This document shows, one piece after another, positions 47,127-55,291 of a stretch of 64,000 nt of DNA. Both the position numbers and the translations under genes were made by a program. This DNA is from Kutzneria kofuensis (GTDB lineage: Bacteria > Actinomycetota > Actinomycetes > Mycobacteriales > Pseudonocardiaceae). Numbering within the stretch: the stretch's first letter is position 1; the number at the start of each line of letters is the position of its first letter. Under the pieces are notes generated by a model. The model made no database searches. It was not told the DNA's origin and saw only the letters and a program-made list of their open reading frames with translations. The stretch lies in contig NZ_JACHIR010000003.1 in NCBI RefSeq assembly GCF_014203355.1, positions 186,001 to 250,000 of the forward strand, written 5' to 3'.

Positions 47127-48219
47127 CGGCGTTGTCGTGACCACGTGAGTGGCTCACTTGGCTTCCGTGGCCAAGTGAGCCACTCACGTGCATCGGGGCG
47201 TGAATGGGGCCGGAGCCTCCCGTGAGCGCCAGTCCGCTGCCGCCCCGGCCCAGCGCGACGATCTCCGCGGCGATGGCGACCGCGGTCTCCTCGGGCGTGC
47301 TGGCGCCCAGGTCGAGCCCGATCGGGGCGCGGAGCGAGGCCAGCTCACGGTCGGTCAGCCCGACCTCACGCAGGCGTGACAGGCGTTGTGCGTTCGTCCG
47401 CCGGGAACCCAGCGCGCCGACGAACGCCAGCGGCCGCCGCAGCGCGTCCGCCAGCAACGGCACGTCGAACTTCTCGTCGTGGGTGAGGACGCAGACCACG
47501 GTCCGGCGATCGGTCGGCGTTCGAGCCAGGTACCGGTGCGGCCAGTCCACCACGACCTCGTCGGCGTCGGGGAAGCGGGCTGCCGTGGCGAAGACCGGCC
47601 GCGCGTCGCAGACCGTCACGTGATAGCCGAGGAACTTGCCCATGCGCGCCAGCGCGGCCGCGTAGTCGATGGCCCCGAAAACCAGCATCCGCGGCGGCCG
47701 CGACCACGGTTCGACGAACAGCTCCAGGCCGCCGTACCCCGGACTTCGGTGATACTGCCGGCCGGTCGTGGTCGCGTGCCTGACCAGCTCGGGGTCGATC
47801 ACCAGGTCACCGACGATCCGGTCGGCGAACACGGCCATGCCCTTGCCCAGCAACGACTCAGGGCCGCCGATCACCCGGACCAGCACCACCGGCTCCGGAT
47901 CGGCCAGGGCGGCTTCGATCGCCGGGGTTGCCGGCTGCACGAACACCTCCAACTCGCCGCCGCAGGTGAGGCCGACGGCGAACGCGTCGGCGTCGGAGTA
48001 GCCGAAACGTTGCCGCTGCGGCAATCCGGTCGACAGCACCTCCCGCGCCAGCTCGTACACGGCGCCTTCCACGCACCCGCCGGAGACGCTGCCGAACGCC
48101 TCGCCGTCCGCGGTGACCGCGAGCGCCGAGCCGAGCCCGCGCGGCGCGCTGCCGCTGACGTCGACCACGCTGGCCACGGCGTACGTGCGCCCGGACAGCG
48201 CCTCCGACAGGTCTCTCAT
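47101..48219 (-). CDS. xdhC: XdhC-family xanthine dehydrogenase maturation protein
   Basis: A 372-residue protein that loads or sulfurates the molybdenum cofactor for xanthine dehydrogenase. The N-terminal XdhC/CoxI domain has VDVSGSAPRGLGSALAV and GSVSGGCVEGAV. The Rossmann domain has MLVFGAIDYAAALARMGKFLG and ALGSRRTNAQRL. ATG 48219 overlaps the permease stop by 4 bp. The last ~30 codons run through a perfect 21-bp hairpin and overlap the convergent lipoprotein gene by 26 bp. They look like a readthrough extension beyond the usual end near GRGGSGLALTGG. Confidence 0.9.
   Translation of the reverse strand: MRDLSEALSGRTYAVASVVDVSGSAPRGLGSALAVTADGEAFGSVSGGCVEGAVYELAREVLSTGLPQRQRFGYSDADAFAVGLTCGGELEVFVQPATPAIEAALADPEPVVLVRVIGGPESLLGKGMAVFADRIVGDLVIDPELVRHATTTGRQYHRSPGYGGLELFVEPWSRPPRMLVFGAIDYAAALARMGKFLGYHVTVCDARPVFATAARFPDADEVVVDWPHRYLARTPTDRRTVVCVLTHDEKFDVPLLADALRRPLAFVGALGSRRTNAQRLSRLREVGLTDRELASLRAPIGLDLGASTPEETAVAIAAEIVALGRGGSGLALTGGSGPIHAPMHVSGSLGHGSQVSHSRGHDNAATGRECPR
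47142..47190. repeat. Perfect 21-bp inverted repeat (hairpin) in the xdhC 3' end
   Basis: CACGTGAGTGGCTCACTTGGC pairs perfectly with the right arm at 47170-47190 around a 7-nt loop (47163-47169). It stands between convergent genes, where a bidirectional terminator would be expected. The xdhC frame passes through it. Confidence 0.85.
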
Positions 48220-49637
48220 CGGGCCAGGGCCTCGATCCCGGCAATGCCGAAGTAGGCGACGAAGATCGCCGCGATGACCGCCACCAGCCAGTGCACCTCG
48301 CGCCACTGGCCCTTGCCCAGCTTCACCACCACGTAGCTGACGATGCCCGCGCCGACCCCGTTGGTGATCGAGTACGTGAACGGCACGATCGCCATGGTCA
48401 GGAACACCGGGATGGTGAAGTCGCTGTCCTGGAACGGGATCCGCCGGCACTGCGCCATCATGATGCCGCCGATCACCACCAGCGCCGGGGCGGCCGCCTG
48501 CGCCGGCACGATGGACGCGATCGGCGTGACGAGCATGGTCGCGCCCAGCAGCGCGCCGGTGACGACGCTGGCCAGCCCGGTGCGGGCGCCCTCGCCGACG
48601 CCGGCCGCCGACTCCAGGAACACGGTGTTCGGGGCGGAACCCGTGCCACCGCCGACGACCGCGCCGATGCCGTCGACCAGCAGGATCCGGCCCATGCCGG
48701 TGACCTTGCCGTCCTTGGTCATGCCGGCCTCGTGGCAGACGCTGGTGATGGTGCCCATCGCGTCGAAGAACCCCGACAGCACCAGCGTGAACAGGAACAC
48801 CGTGGCGGTGATCGCCCCGGCGGAGGCGAAGCCGCCGAACAGGTCGACGTGTCCGAACAGGGCGAAGTCGGGCGCGGCGACGAGGGTGGTGGGCAGCTTC
48901 GGGGTGACCAGGCCCCAGTCCTGGCCCGGCCACAGCGCGTTGGCGATCACGGCGACGACCGTGGCGACGACGATGCTGATCAGCACCGCCCCGGGCACCG
49001 CCCGGGCCATCAGCACGATCATCAGCAGCAGGCCGATCGCGAAGACCACCATCGGCCAGCCGACGAGATGCCCGCCCTCGCCCATCCGCACCGGCACGGC
49101 GGAATGGGCGGAATCCGGTGTCCTGGTGACGAACCCGGCGCTGACCAGGCCCACCAGCGCGATGTAGAGGCCGATGCCGACCGAGATCGCCGTCTTCAGC
49201 GCCGCCGGGATCGCGTTCATGATGCGTTCCCGGATGCCGGAGACGGCCAGCACGACGATGCAGAGCCCCTCCAGCACGACCAGCCCGAAGGCCTGCGCCC
49301 ACGTCATGGTCGGGGCCAGCTGGAACGCGACGATGCCGTTCACGCCGAGACCGGCGGCCAGCGCGAGGGGAGCGTTGCCGACCAGTCCCATGAGGACGGT
49401 CATGACACCGGCGGCGAGGGCGGTCGCCGTGGTGACCTCGGTGATGGTGAGCCGGGCGCCGGTGATGTCGGCCGAAGCCCCTAATATCAACGGGTTGAGC
49501 AACACGATGTAGGCCATCGCGACGAACGTGGTGATGCCGCCGCGAACCTCGCGGGCGACCGTGGTTCCTCGTTCCTTCAGGCGGAAACGTCGGTCCAACA
49601 GGGCAGTCGTGGGGCGGCGGTCGCGCAACTGGGTCAT
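48216..49637 (-). CDS. AzgA-type (NCS2) guanine/hypoxanthine permease
   Basis: A 473-residue purine transporter with about 12-13 hydrophobic segments. Patterns include GGITTFVAMAYIVLLNP, NAPLALAAGLGVNGIVAF, SGFFDAMGTITSV and GSAPNTVFLESAAGVGEG, all characteristic of the AzgA branch of the xanthine-uracil permease superfamily. ATG 49637 follows GGGAG. It is followed by xdhC with a 4-bp overlap. It likely imports guanine or hypoxanthine for the deaminase and dehydrogenase upstream. Confidence 0.92.
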   Translation of the reverse strand: MTQLRDRRPTTALLDRRFRLKERGTTVAREVRGGITTFVAMAYIVLLNPLILGASADITGARLTITEVTTATALAAGVMTVLMGLVGNAPLALAAGLGVNGIVAFQLAPTMTWAQAFGLVVLEGLCIVVLAVSGIRERIMNAIPAALKTAISVGIGLYIALVGLVSAGFVTRTPDSAHSAVPVRMGEGGHLVGWPMVVFAIGLLLMIVLMARAVPGAVLISIVVATVVAVIANALWPGQDWGLVTPKLPTTLVAAPDFALFGHVDLFGGFASAGAITATVFLFTLVLSGFFDAMGTITSVCHEAGMTKDGKVTGMGRILLVDGIGAVVGGGTGSAPNTVFLESAAGVGEGARTGLASVVTGALLGATMLVTPIASIVPAQAAAPALVVIGGIMMAQCRRIPFQDSDFTIPVFLTMAIVPFTYSITNGVGAGIVSYVVVKLGKGQWREVHWLVAVIAAIFVAYFGIAGIEALAR

Positions 49638-49665
49638 GACGTACTCCCATGCCGGTGGGCGCGCG

Positions 49666-49697
49666 GAATCAGGCCGTCCTCGATGACGGCCTGATTC
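49666..49697 (-). terminator. Hairpin between the deaminase and permease genes
   Basis: GAATCAGGCCGTC / GACGGCCTGATTC is a perfect 13-bp stem with a 6-nt loop, 47 bp past the guanine deaminase stop. It may attenuate transcription into permease-xdhC. Confidence 0.65.
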
Positions 49698-49743
49698 GCG
49701 AACGTTTAAGCGGGGGTGCTCCGGTCAGCACGCGCGGCGAGGA

Positions 49744-50226
49744 TCAGTACTCGACGCGGTCGGTGCGGGAAAGCCACGCGGAGAACGGGGTGGTGTTGTC
49801 CGCGGTGGACACTTGCAGCACGGGGACGGGCCAGGTGACCCGGGGCTGCTCGAACAGGTCGTAGAAGGCGCGGTCGTCGAAGCCGGCCGCGGCGGCGTCG
49901 TCGCGGTCGGCCGCGAAGACCACCCGGTCCAGCCGGGCCCACAGCGAGGCGGCCAGGCACAGCGGGCACGGCTCGCACGAGGAGAACAGGACGCAGCCGG
50001 TCAGCCGGAAGTCACCGACCTGTTGGCACGCCTCGCGAATCGCCACGACTTCGGCGTGCGCGGTCGGGTCCAGCGTCGGCACGACGCGGTTGACGCCGGT
50101 GGCGATCAGTTCGTCGCCGCGCACGATGACGGCGCCGAACGGCCCGCCTCCGGTGGCGACGTTGGCGGCCGCCAGCCGAACGGCCTCGTCGAGCCACGCC
50201 TGGTCGGTGGTCGCAGCGGTGGTCAT
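49744..50226 (-). CDS. Guanine deaminase-like nucleoside/base deaminase
   Basis: A 160-residue zinc enzyme of the cytidine-deaminase fold. Ligands are H57 in TAHAEVVAIREA (with the proton-shuttling E59), and C87 and C90 in SSCEPCPLC. The length and the C-terminal tail resemble Bacillus guanine deaminase GuaD, which converts guanine to xanthine. Its place behind the xanthine dehydrogenase genes supports that role. ATG 50226 is 43 bp after the Mo-subunit stop. Confidence 0.9.
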   Translation of the reverse strand: MTTAATTDQAWLDEAVRLAAANVATGGGPFGAVIVRGDELIATGVNRVVPTLDPTAHAEVVAIREACQQVGDFRLTGCVLFSSCEPCPLCLAASLWARLDRVVFAADRDDAAAAGFDDRAFYDLFEQPRVTWPVPVLQVSTADNTTPFSAWLSRTDRVEY

Positions 50227-50269
50227 CGGGAAGTCTCCTGGGTGTTGGCCATGTTGTGAGGTGGGTGGG

Positions 50270-52537
50270 TCAGGATCGAACCTGTGTCGTCAGGTGTTCC
50301 GGCCGGACCGGAACCCGGGTGAGCGCGAGGCCGGTGGCGGCGCGGATGGCCGCGACGACCGCCGGCGTCGACGAGATCGTGGGCGGCTCGCCCACCCCGC
50401 GCAGCCCGTACGGGGCGTGCGGGTCGGCCAGTTCGAGCACGTCCACCGGCATCGGCGGGGTGTCGAGCACGGTCGGGATCAGGTAGTCGGTGAACGACGG
50501 GTTGCGGACCTTGCCCTGCGAGACCTGGATTTCCTCCATCACCGCCAGGCCGAGGCCCTGGGTGCTGCCGCCGTGGATCTGGCCGACCACCGCCTGCGGG
50601 TTCATCGCCTTGCCCACGTCCTGCGCGCACGCCAGCTCGACGACCTTGACCAGGCCGAGGTCGACGTCCACGTCGACGACCGCCCGGTGCGCCGCGAAGC
50701 CGTACTGGACGTGGGCGAAGCCCTGGCCGGTGTCGGGATCCAGCGCGGTGGTCGGCCGGTGCCGCCACTCCACGGTCTCCTCGATCACGTCATCGCCCAG
50801 CACCGCGACGATGTCCTCGGCGGTGAGCTCCGAGCGTGGCTCGCCGAACCGGGACACCGCCAGCTTGAGCAGCTTCTCCCGGACGGCCTCGCAGACGGCC
50901 TTCACCGCGCCGCCGGTGACGTAGGTCTGGCGGGAGGCCGAGGTGGAGCCGCCGTTGCCGACGGTGGTGTCCGCCGGGTGCACGGTCACCTGGTCGATGC
51001 CCAGCTCGGTGCGGACGATCTGCTGCTGGATGGTGACGAGGCCCTGGCCGACCTCGGCGGCGGCGGTGTGGATCACGGCGGCCGGCTCGCCGTTGATGAC
51101 TTCGAGGCGCAGCCGGGCCGTCGAGTAGTCGTCGAAGCCTTCGGAGAAGCAGATGTTCTTGATGCCGACGGCGTAGCCGACGCCCCGGACCACACCTTCG
51201 CCGTGGGTGGTGTTGGAGACGCCGCCCGGCATGGCCGTGAGGTCCAGGGGGCCGTCGTGGGCTTCCGGCAGCGGGCGTTCCTTGACCAGCCGGAGCAGTT
51301 CGGCGACGGGTGCGGCGGAGTCGACGACCTGCCCGGTCGGCATGACGCTGCCTTCGCTCATGGCATTGCGTACTCGCACCTCGACCGGGTCCAGGCCGAG
51401 TGCCGCGGCGAGTTTGTCCATCTGCGACTCGTACGCGAAACCCGCCTGCACTGCGCCGAATCCGCGCATCGCCCCGCAGGGCGGGTTGTTCGTGTACGCG
51501 CCCCAGCAGTCGATGGTCACATTGTCCACATTGTACGGACCGATGCCCAGCGTCGCGGCGTTCGCCACCACCGCCGGGGTGCTCGACGCGTACGCGCCGC
51601 CGTCGAGGTAGATCCGGCTGCGGACGTAGACCAGCTTGCCGTCCCGGTCCGCCCCGTGCTCGTAGTACAGCTTGGCCGGGTGGCGGTGCACGTGGCCGTA
51701 GAACGATTCCTCGCGGTTGTAGACCATCTTCACCGGCTTGCCGGTGTGCAGGGCCAGCAGGCACGCGTGCACCTGGATGGACAGGTCCTCGCGGCCGCCG
51801 AACGCGCCGCCGACCCCGGCCAGCGTCAGCCGCACCTTGTCGGTCGGCAGGTCCAGCGCGAAGCAGATCTGCTTCTGGTCCACGTGCAGCCATTGCGTGG
51901 CGACGTACAGGTCGACGCCGCCGTCCTCGGCCGGGACGGCCAGGCCGGACTCGGGGCCGAGGAAGGCCTGGTCCTGCATGCCGACCTCGTACACGCCGCT
52001 GACCACGACGTCGGCGGTGGCGTGTTGGTCGCCGCGCTCGATGTGCACCTTGCGCACGATGTTGCCGCCGTGGTGCAGCAGCGGCGCATCCGGACCGACC
52101 GCCTCCTCGGCGTCCACGATCGGCGTCAGCACGTCGTAGTCGACCTTGATCTTCTTGATCGCCCGCCGGGCCGTCTCCGGATGGTCGGCGGCGACCAGCG
52201 CGATCGCCTCCCCGTGGTAGCGGACGACATCCACCGCCAGCACCGGCTGATCGGGGTGTTCGAGGCCGTACAGGTTCGTGCCGGGGACGTCGGTGTGGGT
52301 GAGAACCGCCGACACGCCAGGGACTTTCAGCGCCTCGCCGATGTCCACCGACCGGATCCGGGCGTACGGGTGCGGGCTGCGCAGGGTCGCGCCCCACAGC
52401 ATGTCCTCGTGCCACAGGTCCGACGAGTACGCGAACTCGCCGCGCACCTTGAGCGTGCCGTCCGGGCGGAGCGGGCTGTCGCCCACGCCCCCTGCGGATC
52501 GAGTCGATACCGGGGATTCCCTGGTGGGGGAGGTCAT
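50270..52537 (-). CDS. Xanthine dehydrogenase molybdopterin-binding subunit
   Basis: A 755-residue subunit binding the molybdopterin cofactor. N-terminal domain: KVRGEFAYSSDLWHEDMLWG and HPYARIRSVDIGEAL (in part). Cofactor region: GGVGGAFGGREDLS-like pattern, here GVGGAFGGREDL, CGAMRGFGAVQAGFAYE and GGSTSASRQTYVTGGA. The oxidation of hypoxanthine/xanthine to urate occurs here. It overlaps the deaminase stop by 4 bp. The organisation as separate FAD, FeS and Mo subunits matches bacterial pucCDE/xdhABC systems. Confidence 0.93.
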   Translation of the reverse strand: MTSPTRESPVSTRSAGGVGDSPLRPDGTLKVRGEFAYSSDLWHEDMLWGATLRSPHPYARIRSVDIGEALKVPGVSAVLTHTDVPGTNLYGLEHPDQPVLAVDVVRYHGEAIALVAADHPETARRAIKKIKVDYDVLTPIVDAEEAVGPDAPLLHHGGNIVRKVHIERGDQHATADVVVSGVYEVGMQDQAFLGPESGLAVPAEDGGVDLYVATQWLHVDQKQICFALDLPTDKVRLTLAGVGGAFGGREDLSIQVHACLLALHTGKPVKMVYNREESFYGHVHRHPAKLYYEHGADRDGKLVYVRSRIYLDGGAYASSTPAVVANAATLGIGPYNVDNVTIDCWGAYTNNPPCGAMRGFGAVQAGFAYESQMDKLAAALGLDPVEVRVRNAMSEGSVMPTGQVVDSAAPVAELLRLVKERPLPEAHDGPLDLTAMPGGVSNTTHGEGVVRGVGYAVGIKNICFSEGFDDYSTARLRLEVINGEPAAVIHTAAAEVGQGLVTIQQQIVRTELGIDQVTVHPADTTVGNGGSTSASRQTYVTGGAVKAVCEAVREKLLKLAVSRFGEPRSELTAEDIVAVLGDDVIEETVEWRHRPTTALDPDTGQGFAHVQYGFAAHRAVVDVDVDLGLVKVVELACAQDVGKAMNPQAVVGQIHGGSTQGLGLAVMEEIQVSQGKVRNPSFTDYLIPTVLDTPPMPVDVLELADPHAPYGLRGVGEPPTISSTPAVVAAIRAATGLALTRVPVRPEHLTTQVRS

Positions 52538-53880
52538 CGCAGCACCTCCGCGGCGTTGGCGAGGTCACGGGTGATGGAGTCGAGGTCGGCGGTGCGCAGC
52601 TCACCGTCGGCGACGACGCTGCGGCCGCCGACCAGCAGCCGGTCCACCTCCGGCGCGGTGCTGAGCACCAGCGCCGCCACCGGGTCGGCGATGCCGGCGT
52701 GCGCGAGGTCGTCCATCCGCCACACGGCGAGGTCGGCGACCTTGCCCGGCTCGATGGAGCCGATCTCGTGCTCCCGGCCGAGGCAGCGGGCGCCACCCAT
52801 GGTGCCCATCCGCAACGCCTCCCGTACGGTCAAAGCCGTGGGGCCGCCGCGGAAACGGGCCACCAGCAACGCCTGCCGGAGCTCCTCGCCGAGGCCGCCG
52901 GACTCGCTGGACGCGGCGCCGTCGACGCCGAGCCCGACCGGCGCGCCGGCGTCCAGCAGCTGCCGCACCGGGGCCATGCCGGCGGCCACGCGGCCGTTGG
53001 AACTGGGGCAGTGCGCGCAGCCCGTGCCGGTCTGGCCGAAGCGCTTGATCGCCTCGTCGGAGAGGTGGATCGTGTGTGCCAGCCACACGTCGTCGCCGAG
53101 CCAGCCCAACTGCTCGGCGTACTGTGCCGGCGTGCAGCCGTTCTCGGCCAGGCACTGCTCTTCCTCGTCGGTGGTTTCGGCGAGGTGCGTGTGCAGCCGG
53201 ACGCCGTGGCGACGGGCCAGGACCGCCGCCTGTTCCATCAGCTCGCGGCTGACGGAGAATGGCGAGCACGGGCCTACGGCGATGCGGATCAGGCCGAGCG
53301 GATCCGGGTCGTGGAAGTCGGCGATGGCCTTTTCCGTGCCCAGCAACGCCTCTTCGAGATCCTCGACGATGTTGTCCGGCGGCAGGCCGCCCTGCGACTG
53401 GCCCCGGTCCATGGAGCCGCGCACGGCGTGCAGCCGCACGCCGAGCCGTTTCGCTTCTCCCACCAACGCACCGATCTGGTCGCCGCCGTTGTCGGGGAAC
53501 ACGTAGTGGTGGTCGGCGATCGTGGTGCAGCCGGTCAGCGCCAGCTTGGCCATGCCGGCGGCGCCGGCCGCCCGGGTGACCTCCTCGGTCAGCCGGCCCC
53601 ACACCGGGTACAGCGTGGTCAGCCACTGGAACAACGTGGAATCCTGCGCGTAGCCGCGGGTTGCCCACTGGTAGAGGTGGTGGTGCGTGTTGACCAGACC
53701 GGGCGTCACCAGGCGGCCGCTGGCGTCGATGTAGTCGTGGTCCTCGGTGGGGCGCTCCGCCTTACCGGCGCCGACGGCCTCGATCATGCCGTCGCGGATG
53801 ACGATGTGGCCGCCGGAGTGCTCGGTGCCGTTCGCGTCGACGGTGGCGATCGCCGCGTTGTCGATGACGACAAGGCTCAT
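52534..53880 (-). CDS. 8-oxoguanine deaminase-like amidohydrolase
   Basis: A 448-residue metal-dependent amidohydrolase. The metal motif is LVTPGLVNTHHHLYQWATRGY, then HTHLAETTDEEE, a later His in WLAHTIHLSD and the Asp in GLGVDGAASSE. NTHHHLYQ is typical of 8-oxoguanine and guanine/hydroxypurine deaminases of the AtzA/TrzN group. It lies between two xanthine dehydrogenase subunit genes with ATGA overlaps on both sides. Together with GuaD the operon would encode two separate base deaminases. Confidence 0.88.
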   Translation of the reverse strand: MSLVVIDNAAIATVDANGTEHSGGHIVIRDGMIEAVGAGKAERPTEDHDYIDASGRLVTPGLVNTHHHLYQWATRGYAQDSTLFQWLTTLYPVWGRLTEEVTRAAGAAGMAKLALTGCTTIADHHYVFPDNGGDQIGALVGEAKRLGVRLHAVRGSMDRGQSQGGLPPDNIVEDLEEALLGTEKAIADFHDPDPLGLIRIAVGPCSPFSVSRELMEQAAVLARRHGVRLHTHLAETTDEEEQCLAENGCTPAQYAEQLGWLGDDVWLAHTIHLSDEAIKRFGQTGTGCAHCPSSNGRVAAGMAPVRQLLDAGAPVGLGVDGAASSESGGLGEELRQALLVARFRGGPTALTVREALRMGTMGGARCLGREHEIGSIEPGKVADLAVWRMDDLAHAGIADPVAALVLSTAPEVDRLLVGGRSVVADGELRTADLDSITRDLANAAEVLR

Positions 53881-54335
53881 CGGGTGGCCGCCAATCGCAC
53901 GGCGTCCAGGATCTTCTCGTACCCGGTGCAGCGACAGAGATTCCCGGCCAGCGCCTCCCGGATCTCCGGATCCGACGGGTTCGGCACGCGCTTGAGCAGG
54001 TCGTGCGCGGCGACGACCAGGCCCGGCGTGCAGAAGCCGCACTGCACCGCGCCGGCGTCCACAAAGGACTGCTGCACCCGGTCCAGCTGGTCGCCCTCGG
54101 CCAGCCCCTCCACGGTGCGGACCTCGCGGCCCTCCGCCTGCCCGGCCGCGACCAGGCAGGCGCACACCGGCGTGCCGTCGAGGTACACCGTGCAGGATCC
54201 GCACTCACCCTGCTCGCAGGCGTTCTTCGAGCCCGGCAGGCCGAGCCGCTCGCGCAGCACGTAGAGCAGGCTCTCGCCCTCCCACACGTCGTCGGCCTGC
54301 CTGGCCTCCCCGTTGACCGTGACGTTCAGGCGCAT
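53877..54335 (-). CDS. Xanthine dehydrogenase [2Fe-2S] subunit
   Basis: A 152-residue electron-transfer subunit. The first cluster uses C40, C45, C48 and C60 (KNACEQGECGSC … CAC). The second, all-helical domain has GAVQCGFCTPG and GNLCRCTGY. It passes electrons from the molybdenum centre to FAD. ATG 54335 lies within the last codons of the FAD-subunit gene, a 10-bp overlap. Confidence 0.94.
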   Translation of the reverse strand: MRLNVTVNGEARQADDVWEGESLLYVLRERLGLPGSKNACEQGECGSCTVYLDGTPVCACLVAAGQAEGREVRTVEGLAEGDQLDRVQQSFVDAGAVQCGFCTPGLVVAAHDLLKRVPNPSDPEIREALAGNLCRCTGYEKILDAVRLAATR

Positions 54336-55183
54336 CGCGCGTAGTCCTTCCATGCCCAGGTGAGCGTGCGGCGGGCCAGCACGGACAGCGCGTGCCGGCG
54401 GTAGGCGGCGGTGCCGCGGACGTCGTCGATCGGCGTGGCCGCCGTGGCGACGAGCTCGCCGAAGCGCCGGGCCACCGCGTCGGCCAGCGGCTTCGGCGAA
54501 TCCCACGAAAGCTCCTCGGCGGCGAACCGCTCCGCCTCGACCGCGCGGATCGGCGTCGGCCCGGCCGACCCGATGCCCGCGCCGACCCGGTTGCCGTCCG
54601 GATGCAGCGCCAGCCCGAACGAGCAGACCGCGATCACCATGGCGTTGCGCGTTCCCACCTTGCTGAACTGCTGCGGCCCGGTGCCCTCGGGCAGGTGGAC
54701 CGCGGTGATCAGTTCGTCCGGCTCCAGCGCGTTCCGCTTCACGCCCCGGTAGAACTCGCCGATCGGGATCTCCCGCGTGCCCCGCACCGACGCCACCTCC
54801 ACGGTGGCGTCCGTGGCCAGCAGCACCGGGTGCGTGTCGCCTGCGGGGGAGGAGGCGCCGAGGTTGCCGCCGACCGTGCCGCGGTTGCGGATCTGCGGCG
54901 AGCCGACCGTGCGGGAGGCCATCGCCAACCCCGGCAGCCGGTCGCCCAGCTCGGCGATGATCCGGGTGTACGGCACGCACGCGCCGAGCCGGGTGCCGTC
55001 CGGCGTGGCCGTCCACTCGGCCAGCTCGCCGACCCGGTTCAGGTCCAGCAGCGCGGCCGGCCGGCGGTGGTCGAAGTTCAGCTCCACCATCACGTCGGTG
55101 CCGCCGGCGATGGGCACCGCGTCCGGGTGCTCCGCCTTGGCGGCCAGGGCGTCGGCCAGCGAGGTCGGTCGTAGGAATTCCAC
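54326..55183 (-). CDS. Xanthine dehydrogenase FAD-binding subunit
   Basis: A 285-residue flavoprotein of the CoxM/PCMH fold. FAD contacts are PIAGGTDVMVEL and the segment SPQIRNRGTVGGNLGASSPAGD. It delivers electrons to NAD+. It is the first gene of the purine operon. GTG 55183 is the start, about 80 bp from the palindromic operator and divergent from pucR. Confidence 0.93.
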   Translation of the reverse strand: MEFLRPTSLADALAAKAEHPDAVPIAGGTDVMVELNFDHRRPAALLDLNRVGELAEWTATPDGTRLGACVPYTRIIAELGDRLPGLAMASRTVGSPQIRNRGTVGGNLGASSPAGDTHPVLLATDATVEVASVRGTREIPIGEFYRGVKRNALEPDELITAVHLPEGTGPQQFSKVGTRNAMVIAVCSFGLALHPDGNRVGAGIGSAGPTPIRAVEAERFAAEELSWDSPKPLADAVARRFGELVATAATPIDDVRGTAAYRRHALSVLARRTLTWAWKDYARCA

Positions 55184-55261
55184 GTGACGTAGTACACAGT
55201 CCGGCCGCGACGGCTGCTAGCGGCGAAGACGACGAAACGCCGACCCGATCGGGCGGGTCTT

Positions 55262-55277
55262 TTGGAGGATCCTCCAA
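55262..55277. promoter_or_regulatory. Perfect palindrome between pucR and the xanthine dehydrogenase operon
   Basis: TTGGAGGATCCTCCAA is a 16-bp perfect palindrome, 15 bp before the pucR GTG and 79 bp upstream of the FAD-subunit start. The most likely ligand is the adjacent PucR regulator. It may control both directions. Confidence 0.75.
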
Positions 55278-55291
55278 GTACCCTGCTCGGC

